Origin: Buxus sempervirens
Lineage: Eukaryota; Streptophyta; Magnoliopsida; Buxales; Buxaceae
DNA: 64,000 bases
NCBI GenBank assembly: GCA_947561395.2
Contig: OX387185.1
Span: 23,627,866 to 23,691,865, forward strand
Direction: 5' to 3'
The position numbers and the translations under genes were made by a program. Under the pieces are notes generated by a model. The model ran no database searches and was not told the DNA's origin. It saw only the letters and a list, made by a program, of their open reading frames with translations. This document shows, in pieces, positions 55,701-64,000 of the stretch (positions within the stretch are counted from its first letter, which is position 1; each line of letters begins with the position of its first letter).

Positions 55701-57431
55701 TTGCGCGAGCGGCAAAAATGATTGAAAAACCATTAATGCGGCCGCTAAATGGTCGGAAAATCTGGTTTTTTCAGATTTAGTCCCTGTATATATCTGATTT
55801 AATCCGATATTCTGGGATATTCGCAGATTTGGTCCCTAGGATATTTTGTATGTTTGGATATTTACGGATTTGATCCCCGAGATATTTTCCCGCGCAACTT
55901 GTCACGTGTGCAGCTTTTTGCCACGTGTGCAGTTTGCGAGTTTCTGCTGTTCAGAAACTTCAACAGCTTATATCTTCCCCATCCTAACTCTGATCTGGGC
56001 AAACTTAGTTGCGTTAGGACCGTATCAGAGCCCTTTATCCAATGACATAGGAGTAAGCATGTGGATCGGGGTTTAGCTGAAAGTCAACTTTCGGCTCCCC
56101 TCAAGTTTGACCGGCTTGCAAAACCTTCATCCGGACTCCGATTCTTGCAAACTCAGTTGCGTTGGACTCGTGTCGGGATTCTCTATCCAATGACATAGGG
56201 ATAAGCATCTGGATCGGGGTTTAGCAAAAAGTCAACTTTTGGCTCCCCTCAAGTTTGACTGGCTTGCAAAACCTTCATCCGGAGTCCGATTCCTGCAAAC
56301 TCAGTTGCGTTGGACTTGTGTCGGGATTCTCTATCCATTGAGATAAAGCGAGGTGGCCAATTATCACTTGATAAAAAAGTCAACTTTTTACCCCCTTAGG
56401 GTTTGACTTTCTGTCCAGGGTTTGCATTTCCGGCTTTTCTGGGAGCGGAAAAATGAGGTGTTTTACAGGTACTGTGCAATAAGTCAGTGATTACGGCTCT
56501 TGTCTAAGCTGCGCTGCATGGGACTTGAGTGTCATTAGTAGCATTGCTCCTAAGACGCAGGGTGGTATAGCGATTGGTCGAGAGTCATCTCAAAAGGTTT
56601 ATCTATCTTTGTGAGTCCTATAATGACACTGAAATCACAAACACTTGATATTATTATTGTATACGTGCTGGAGGCATGTGATTGAGATATTGATCGGATG
56701 TGACTGTTTAGTGCATCCTAGCAAAGTATGAATTATGATATTGATTCTGATATTGGATTCTTATAATAGAAGTTGTTGAAATTCATCTTTAGAACTGTTT
56801 ATCATACTGTTTTGTATTCATGAATGATACGGATGATTATACAAGCCTGCTTAGTTGAGATTGCTTAATCGTGCATGAACTGTTATTTTACTTATATTAA
56901 CTGTTTAATCATGCATGTGTTACCTACTGGGATATTCGTATCTCACCCTACTTTTATTTCATTTGTCAGCTAATACATGAGAGGGGGATCATAGTGATTT
57001 CCAGGGAGAGGTAGCTAAGTATTCACCGGAGGATTACTTTTACCCGGATATTGTCTGAGGTGGATGATTGATATAGACTTAGTTTTTTTACTAGACTATT
57101 ATTCATTTGGTTTAATGTATTAGTGAGATGAGAGAGATAGTGACCTTTTATTTTTACCAGACTTTGATATTAATGTTGATGATTAACTATATTGGTTATT
57201 GAGTATTTTAGACAACACTTCCGCACATACTTGTTCCGCACTCTGATAGTATAATAAAGTGAATGGATTATTTAATTCTATTGTCTGGTATATTATTGAT
57301 GACGTATTTGATATGGGCCAGTAACACCTTGGATTTGGTTGTTGAACTAAATTCGGGTTGTCATAGTAGCGAACTGGGTTCGGGTCGGGTGCCGGTTTTG
57401 CACTGACCCAGGTTCAAGGCGTTACATGCAT

Positions 57432-58170
57432 ACTGGCACATGTCTCCATAGTACGCTCTAAGATGCGACAATGGATCTCCACTTCCATCAAACTTTACAA
57501 AATCTGGACACTTGAACTTTGGTGGAAGCTGCAAATCAGGGAAGAAACCCAACCTATCCAGTGAGGCTTCTATTGGCACAGTACCTCGGTTCGCATTTTG
57601 CACTTGTTCCTTTAGAGTTTGTAAATCGGCCTGCATATTGGCCAATTCTTGTGCTCAGCGCAACTCTTCTTCTTCGTGCCCCATTCCCATCACTTGTTGC
57701 TGTGGAATAACAAAAGGCACAAGAATTCTCAACTGTTGCTTTTGTTGGACAGGCAATGGTTGGGGAATTGGCTGCTCTGGTGGTTGCAAATTCACCTATG
57801 GAATGGCAAATGGTGGCTGCTCTGGGATGACTGGCAATGGCTGAGGAGCCAACTGTTGTGGTGGTGGTACTGGTGGCTCTTGGGGAGGTATCGGCTGCTA
57901 TGGAGGTATTGGCAACTGCTGCTGTGGCTGCACAAGTTGTGGTGGTGTTTGCAGCCTTTCCATTTGTTGCATCAAATTCGCCATCATAGCTGTAATGTTG
58001 GCCATCTGCTGGTTAATACCAGTGATCACTGGATGGTCTTCAAGCTTTTCTTGCTCCTGAGGAGGTGGAGGTAGTGCTTGCTCAAGTCCTTCAGCAGGGT
58101 CCATCTGTAATCTTCTTCTTGAACGAGGGAGGTATGGGCTGCGATACGCAATCTTGGTACCTTGCATTAT
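57432..58170 (-). pseudogene. Gag of element A, N-terminal part
   Basis: The minus strand starts near 58167 with MQGTKIAYRSPYLPRSRRRL, then a Gln/Pro-rich stretch (about 57700-58050), a coiled coil (MANITAMMANLMQQMERLQ), and the Gag core start FPDLQLPPKFKCPDF, KFDGSGDPLSHLRAYYGDMC. The arrangement matches gag of B and C. Solo LTR E-a bounds it. Fossil with a few breaks. Confidence 0.8.
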
Positions 58171-58299
58171 ATAAAAGAAAGAAACAAGTTAGTACAGAGA
58201 ATTCACATTATTTTGAAACATAATGCATGAAACGCATGCCAATGCAAGTTATTAAATGATCTTTTTTGATTTGATTGAGATGTGGAAATTCAAAAAAGT

Positions 58300-58915
58300 T
58301 TATTTCCACGTGATAGGATTCTGGAAACGCGAAGCGTTGATTTCCATAGAGAAACTTATTGAGTTGACTTCTTGATTATTTGATTTGGGGTGTGGAGACT
58401 CGAAAGGTTGATTTTGAGAGCAGCGGAAATGCAGAGCGTTGGTTTCCATTAGAAGTTCTGGAAATGCAGAGCGTTGATTTCCAGAAGATTTGAGATTTTG
58501 GGAAACGTGGGGCGTTGATTTCCCGGAGTAGTGGAAACGCAACGCAGAGCGTTGATTTCCACTAAAAGCTCTGGAAACGCAGAGCGTTGATTTCTAGAAG
58601 ATTAGAGAATTTTGGGAAACGCGAGGCGTTGATTTCTCGGAGCAGCGGAAATGCAGAGAGTTGATTTCCACTAGAAGTTCTGGAAACACAGATCGTTGAT
58701 TTCCAGAAGATTAGAGAATTTTGGGAAACGCGGGGCGTTGATTTCTCGGAGCAACAGAAACGCAGAGCGTTGATTTCCACTAGAAGTTCTAGAAATGCAG
58801 AGTGTTGATTTCCAGAGGATTTGAGAATTTTGGGAAACGCGAGGCGTTGATTTCTCGGGGCAGTGGAAACGTAGAGCGTTGATTTCCACTAAGATTTGGG
58901 AAACTACAAGAGTTG
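58300..58915 (-). repeat. Pre-gag tandem hairpin array of element A
   Basis: About a dozen units of roughly 40-55 bp. Sense-strand hairpins have outer arms GGAAA or GGGAAA and TTTCC(C), an inner pair CGC/GCG and a three-base loop TCT or CTC (GGAAATCAACGCTCTGCG then TTTCC). Two unit types alternate, joined by AGAACTTCTAG and TTCTCTAATCTTCT. Same place relative to gag as the arrays of B and C. Confidence 0.8.
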
Positions 58916-60534
58916 ATTTCCCAATTGATTAACTTTCTTTGAGATCTCTTTTCTCTTCTTTTTTCTTTTTTTTTCTTTTCATTTAAAATTGATTGATGGC
59001 CATCAGCAAGGATCAGACTTATCCTTGATTCTCTTGATTTATTATTTTGGGCTGGGTCACAGCCCATTGATCTCACAATTTTTTTGATTAGGTTGAAATT
59101 GATTAAGGCACAGGGAATTAAAGCCATTCTTTGCCCCAAGGCAAGTTTGATGCACACTCTAAGGCAACCTGGATATTTAAAAATTTTATGGATTCCTTGT
59201 TTTTCAAGCATAGTCCTAAAAAGGTTGGTGCCCCTTGAGGCACGACTCGTAGACGTACTTGTGTACGGAAGCACATCTGAGTCCAGATCAGCCTTCTTTC
59301 AGCTGTTCTTTCGTCTGCCTTCACTTTCAGGTGTCAGACCAAAGGAATTTACAACTTGCCAGCAAGGGCAAAAAATTACATTATGTTTATAAAAATCTGA
59401 AGAGAATTCATCTTGAGGACTGTTGGGAGCCCAGAAGAAGGGTGCAAGTTTGCTTCAAGGCAGGTAAGTTGAATTCCTAGATCTAGGGTTTTGTGCCCTT
59501 ATTCTGATCTGGCCTGCTTTCGTCTGCTTGTCTAATCTGGCCGGCTTTCATCTGCTCAAAAGGCTAATTTGGACTCAGAGTGCTCTTGGTGGACTCAATG
59601 GGTCAAGGCCCATGACTCATAGGACTCAATGCATGGATCTGGGGTAGCACCCCTGATCAAGATCTGGTTGGCTTCCTAAATTAGGGCTAGGGCAGCCCAT
59701 GATCTAGGTTTCACTCGATTTAATACAAAAGAGCGGGGATAACTGCCCTTGATGGACTCTTTGGTTTTGAGACGATCTTATTCTTCAATACCCACATTCG
59801 CATTCACATCCATACTGCATTCACGAAGCTGCGGTTTATCAGAAACAATAGGTGGGAAAGGGTACCCAGCCCGAGACATTTGTCTACAAGGGTCTGAGCC
59901 AAATACTAGACCCTCGCGTACCATGGCAAGAAACCAATGGCGCTAAGGAATCCATAAACCTGAGGAGATGGGTTTAACCTGCTTTCCCCGGCAAGCCACG
60001 GGAGCGTGGGGCTAATACCATCCCAAAAATAAGTTCATCGAAACATAAGGGTGGCTTCTAGAAGGTCGAAGAAGAGCAATATTTCATTCAATTTCACAAA
60101 AGCATTCAGATCGGATCATTCACGTAGACCCCATCGTGCGTGTCACCCCACACAGTTATTATTCAAAACAGTAAAGCTTATCCATGGTTTGGTGAGTGCT
60201 CGTGTGTGTAGCTGGGCAGAGTGCTGTGTCTAATTGGGTGAGTTTTGGATATTTTGATTGGTAAAGGGTCCCCTGCTATCTGTTTATAGTGAAGTGCAGA
60301 ATTGGCATGCAATACGATGTCCGGAAGAGTCCCAGGTAAGTGGAGGGGTCACAGCGGTCCTGCTTAAATCCACAAACCTTAGGCAATTATCTCGTCATTT
60401 ATGACAGGACTCCCCAGATCACGCAATTACGTGTATTCCACATCTTACTAAGGTTAGATAGCAAGTAGTGCTTAAACCGATCTATATCCACCTAAGTTGA
60501 CTTATGCAAACCAGGGTCCGACTGGGTTGAGAGA
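58916..60534 (-). other. 5' leader of element A
   Basis: Non-coding leader between the primer site and the pre-gag array. The part 59216-59940 resembles 63262-64000 of element B (for example GTGTCAGACCA at about 59331 and 63391). No ORF1 is seen, in contrast to B. Confidence 0.65.
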
Positions 60535-60552
60535 TCCCCAGCGGAGTCGCCA
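60535..60552 (-). promoter_or_regulatory. Primer-binding site of element A
   Basis: On the minus strand TGGCGACTCCGCTGGGGA, three bases from the LTR end. Differs at one base from the site in C; Tat/Ogre type. Confidence 0.88.
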
Positions 60553-60555
60553 AGC

Positions 60556-63061
60556 TGTGTGCACCTAATTTCGATCGCACGACGAGGCGCACGTGGGATG
60601 TGCGTGCCTTGGGACATTTTGAAGTCACCACTGCCTGAGAGGTGCAGGCAGACACAAAGGGGCCGCCTATCCGGGCCTAATTTTTTTGGTCTGCGGCTTT
60701 CTAGAGATCCTGGCTAAGTTCTCGGTTACGTCCAAGGAAGTCCGAAGACACCCTGGCCCGTGCTGTCGATTAGACGGGTCCTTCGTGTCTCCCTAGTTCG
60801 AGTCAAATTAATTCTCACCCAATTCCTAGGCCAGCAAGTATCTTTTTAAGTCTGAGGGGACCTTTTTCAAGGTGTAGATCCCTCTTATTTTATTTTTATT
60901 TTGTTATTCTCTTTTTTTTGGTGAAGTGAGTCGGGAACAGGCCCCTTTGCAAGGCCCGTGGGTTGCCAGATTGGGCTTGAGCCCATGGCCCAGTAGGGTT
61001 ATTGGGTAACCCTTTTGGTTTGGGTTTAAGTTGATTTAAAGATTAATTAAAGCATGCAAGTTTGGTTGGTTTAGTTTTTTAGGGCCCAATGGACTTTGAT
61101 TTGGCCCATGGGCAATTAACCAAACGGTTTGAGACCCATTATTAAAATGGGCCTCGGTTTGGGCTGAACTGGGTGTGGGCCCCGTTAGAAGGCTCACGAA
61201 GCCTTGGCGGGCCCAGTTGGGTCCACGGTCTCAAAATGGCCTTGGAATAGTCCAAGAAGCCCAATGGATTCATGCATAGCCAAATCGGGTCCAACCGGGT
61301 CAAAAATTGGATTTTTTAATTAATTTTGATATTGGTCTACACTTAAAGTGCGGTTTGGGCTAAACTGCATACCTAATGCGGTCAAGCCTGAACCGCACTT
61401 AGTATGCGGTTTTGGCCCGATTTCCAAAAAACGCCGCTTTGGTCGCTGGATCTGGTTCGTTGGCTTCTCAGGGACGTCCGTCGACTTATGTTGGGTTTCC
61501 AAACATTCCCATGCTGCAAATGTCTTGTTCTTAGTTCATATATCCTCCTTTTTTGGTGTTCCGCAAAGGGAAAGGCCTTAACTCTTCATTGTCCATTCAA
61601 GTCATTCGCAAGCATGCATATGTATGGGTCTAACCAAGAAGGGAAAGTGGGAAGAGAGTTAAGGGTACATAGGATGACTGAAGGAGGACAAACCCCTCCC
61701 AAAATAAGATGATCAAGTTAGCATAGAAAGGAGTTAGTGCGAAAACATTAAAATGAATCCCTTTACTTTATGTGAACCGTCCCTCCTCCCATATCTTTAC
61801 GTATGGGATCTCCTTTCATCAGGAGACTCCCATGGCATGCAAAAGGAAGCAAAAGGTGAGTAGAAAACAACAAAGTACAGGAAAATATAAGCTTCAAGAT
61901 AACTAAAAATGAAATTGATAAGAACAATTTGATGTTGATATATATCAAGTACAAAGGCGAGGAAAGGCTCACCTTGCTGTTACCTTTCTGTTCCGAGGTA
62001 TGGTGATACTCCGGTTAACGTGGACAGCACCTCGGCTCCTCCCTTGATTCCAAAATGGTCACTTTCTGGTTTTCAAAGGATTAGAAGGGAGAAAGAGATG
62101 AAAAGAATGTCTTCAAGGGCAAAACGGGAATTAGGCAGAGGTTTGGGTGAGCAGGGAAAGGTTCAGAGAGCTAGGAGGTAGCTGGAGAGGCAGGGGGCGT
62201 CTGGGTTCCAAGGCCTTCCAAACAATGGAGGCTGGGGCTCTATTTATAGGGGAAAAAGTTCAAAACCGCACTTGAAGTGTGGTTCTGTGCGATTTGGTCA
62301 GAATCGCACTTTTAAGTGCGGTTCCTCTTAAATTGCACTTGAAATGCAAAAACCGCACTTAAAGTGCGATTGGCATTAAAAACGTACGAATCTACGCGAA
62401 TCGGACAGTTGTCACCAGCTAGCGACAGCTAGAAGATCAAAACCACATTTGAAGTGTGGTTCAAACTAAACCACACTTAAAATGCGGTCGCGCATGTTTT
62501 TTAAATGTTGGATTTGAAACACTTTATTAAATTTGATTTTTAATAAAGATTTTATCCGATTTTCTTATTATTATATTAAAAATATTAGATTCTTTTATTA
62601 AAATATTATTAAAAGATTAAGATATTTTTAATAAATATTTATTTTATTCATTTATTCTGCTTTTTGCTATTGTTTTGCCACACGGGCAGTTTTCTTGAAA
62701 CTTCAACTGCCCATAACTTTTTCATCCAATGTCCGATTTCTGCAAACTTAGTGTCATTGGAATCAGCTTGGAACCCTCTATCCATTGGGATTAAATTAGG
62801 TAGCTGAATTGGGGTTGAGCCAAAAGTCAACTTTCGCTCCCCCAAAAGTTTAACTGGCTTATAACTTTCTTATCCGGACTCCAATTTCAGCAAACTCAGT
62901 TGCGTTGGAGTCAAGTCAGAATTTACTTTTCAATGGAATGAAGTATGGTAGTCAATTTTCACTAAATCAAAAATTCAAATTTTGGCCCCCTCAGGGTTTG
63001 ACTTTTTAGATTAGAATTTCATTTTCTGCACTTTTTGGGGTGCAAAAACTAGGTGCTAACA
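60556..63061 (-). repeat. 5' LTR of element A
   Basis: 2.5-kb partner of 34729-37252, with TATA box at 62240-62249 (minus), promoter palindromes at about 62260-62500 and leader palindromes at about 61338-61415. It ends at 63061 and is followed by CTATG, close to CTAGG at the other end of A. Confidence 0.9.
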
Positions 63062-63102
63062 CTATGGAATCGAACTCTCTTAGATGAGGATGAAGATGCC
63101 AT
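63062..63102 (-). pseudogene. Candidate start of element B ORF1
   Basis: Right after the end of element A the minus strand has an ATG at 63102 followed by MASSSSSKRVRFH, a Ser-rich start with a basic patch. It lies in the part of B where ORF1 would begin, just downstream of the leader. It is too short to prove anything; it could be a chance frame. Confidence 0.35.
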
Positions 63103-64000
63103 GCCAACTATCCGACCAAAATTCCAAATCAATTTAGGGGTCCACACCAGACTTTTAATTAGTTCTAAAGAATGCATAATTTCAAGCAAAGGGATGAACC
63201 ATTACCCACTTTCACAAAATAAAGCAAAAAAAAAACTAAAACAATGTAGAGTTCAAATTCAGGCACACATGGCGTGTGGTCCTAAGGGTTGGCGCCAGTT
63301 GAAGCGCGACTCCTAGACATACTTGTGTAAGGGAGCACGTCCAAATCCTGATCAGTCTTTTGTCTTTCATCTGTTCTTTCATCTGCTTTTGGTGTCAGAC
63401 CACAGAAAAAATTACAACTCGCCATCGAGGGCGAAAAATCACAAGTTATTTTAAAAAAGCTTCAAAGGGTTCATCTTTAGAGCTATCGGGAGCCCAAAAG
63501 AAGGGTACAAATTGCTTCCAAAGCGGGTAGGTTAAAAATTCCTCGATCTAGGGTTTAGTGACCCTGTTCTGATCTGGCATGCTCTCATTTGTTTGTCTGA
63601 TCTGGCTGGCTTTCATCTGTTCTAAAAGACCAATCCAGGCTTAAAGTGCTCCCAGCGGACTTTAATTGGTCAGGGCTCACAGCTTACAGGACTCAATGTA
63701 TGGATCTGGGGTGGTTCCCCTGATTAAAAGTTAGGTTATTTTCCTAAACTAGGGCTGAGGTAGCCCAGAATCTAAGGTTTACTCAATTTGATGCAAAAAG
63801 CGAGGGTTGCTACCCTTGATGGACTCTTGGGTTTTAGATTGATTTTACTCCTCCTGTAGTCATCATTCACATCACATCGCAATCATAAAACACGGTTTGT
63901 TCAGAAGCGTTAGGTGCGGAAGGATACCCAGCCCGAGACATACGCCTACAAGGGTCTGGACCAGCACTAGATCCTCGTGTACCACGACAAGAAACCTGTG
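63103..64000 (-). other. 5' leader of element B, running off the window
   Basis: Non-coding and similar to A's leader at 59216-59940. In A this part lies about 600 bases from the primer site and LTR, so B's 5' LTR should start near 600 bases past the right edge. Confidence 0.6.

Larger units (their letters stand above)
42913..56467 (-). mobile_element. Solo LTR L1-d (Tat-related), split by Copia element D
   Basis: The exact duplication GGTAC flanks it (42908-42912 and 56468-56472). On the minus strand it runs from TGTAAAACACCTCATTTTTC (56467) to CGCGTGCACA (42913), about 3.3 kb without D. It shares the L1 backbone: GGTGCAGGCGGACACC near 42967, GGCCCA-rich palindromes 43080-43900, TATA box at 55623-55632 and 148-bp modules at 56033-56335. 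Solo LTR. Confidence 0.86.
41498..57426 (+). mobile_element. Solo LTR E-a (chromovirus-like ends), split by L1-d
   Basis: The exact duplication TGCAT flanks it (41493-41497 and 57427-57431). It starts TGTAAAACCCCGAATTTTCC and ends CAAGGCGTTACA. Left part 41498-42912 and right part 56473-57426 give about 2.4 kb and match E-b in order (for example GATATTCGTATCTCACCCTAC near 56933-56953). A TATA-like ATATATATATTAG lies near 41738. No internal region, so a solo LTR. It interrupts the gag of element A. Confidence 0.83.
34729..63061 (-). mobile_element. Element A: gag-only Tat-type retrotransposon
   Basis: LTRs at 60556-63061 (5') and 34729-37252 (3'), start TGTTAGCACC and end GGTGC[AG]CACA on the minus strand. 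A primer site (60535-60552) and a purine tract (37253-37267) face inward. The flanking 5-mers are CTAGG and CTATG. It holds a gag remnant and long untranslated regions; I find no protease, reverse transcriptase or integrase, and no ORF1, so it was non-autonomous like C. LTRs differ at about 15 of the first 350 positions (about 4%), roughly 1.5 million years at an assumed 1.3e-8 per site per year. It is split by solo LTR E-a, which holds L1-d and D. Without these it is about 12.4 kb. It is broken, with a few breaks in gag. Confidence 0.87.
1..64000 (-). mobile_element. Host element B: old Ty3/Gypsy Tat (Ogre-like) retrotransposon, internal part only
   Basis: All minus-strand coding remnants outside the inserted elements fall in the order expected for one Tat-lineage element: leader, ORF1, gag, protease, reverse transcriptase with RNase H, a second archaeal-type RNase H, integrase, 3' untranslated region. 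The second RNase H and an ORF upstream of gag are known marks of the Tat/Ogre branch. The five insertions listed separately account for about 51 kb, leaving about 12.6 kb of B. Its LTRs are not in the window. Bases 1-1500 resemble the 3' untranslated region of element A, and 63103-64000 resemble A's leader, so both LTRs should lie about 0.6 kb outside. B is an old, broken fossil with many breaks and is the oldest layer of the nest. Confidence 0.8.

Overview
The window looks like heterochromatin-type DNA from a flowering plant with a large, repeat-rich genome. I see no host gene, tRNA or rRNA. Everything I can read belongs to LTR retrotransposons nested in one another. The plant assignment rests on three lineages: Ty3/Gypsy Tat (Ogre-like) elements with an extra archaeal-type RNase H and a TGGCGACTCYGCTGGGGA primer site, a Ty1/Copia element of SIRE/Maximus type, and large solo LTRs with chromovirus-like ends.

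The whole 64 kb appears to be the inside of one old Tat-type element (B, minus strand) that has been split by insertions. From left to right on the plus strand B shows its 3' untranslated region (1-1575), integrase (1582-2871), archaeal-type RNase H (pieces at 2840-2993 and 17068-17412), reverse transcriptase and RNase H (20222-21734), protease (22326-23819), gag (23820-26341), a pre-gag hairpin repeat (26415-26800), an extra ORF1 (30767-31582, and a short candidate start at 63062-63102) and its 5' leader (63103-64000). By comparison with element A, B's own LTRs should begin roughly 550-650 bases beyond each edge of the window.

Insertions into B: (1) solo LTR L1-a (2994-17067), itself split by the young gag-only element C (5297-16343); (2) solo LTR E-b (17418-20221); (3) L1-b, the 3' end of a plus-strand relative (about 26850-30497); (4) solo LTR L1-c (31583-34723); (5) gag-only Tat element A (34729-63061). 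Inside A sits solo LTR E-a (41498-57426), inside that solo LTR L1-d (42913-56467), and inside that the Copia element D (45190-55392). Counting B, this is a five-deep nest. Most joints have exact 5-bp target duplications (AAGAC, TTGGT, CTAGG, TGCAT, GGTAC, AAGCC). LTR divergence by eye is about 1% for C, 2% for D and 4% for A, which fits the nesting order.

The most unusual signal is structural. Every family here carries arrays of short hairpins whose stems change while both arms stay complementary and the loop, or the flanks, stay fixed. Examples are D's LTR (loop TGGATT with at least five unrelated stems), C's pre-gag repeat (loop GCCTYTGAA with different stems), B's pre-gag repeat (fixed flanks, changing hairpin) and E-b. 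In addition each LTR has palindromic words just upstream of its TATA box, and the same copy-specific word returns about 1 kb or more downstream in the transcribed leader. In D it returns upstream of an internal TATA box that precedes an env-position ORF. This looks like a matched two-site system that turns over quickly. Its role (RNA dimerisation or packaging, a protein-binding anti-silencing motif, or a replication artefact) cannot be settled from sequence alone.
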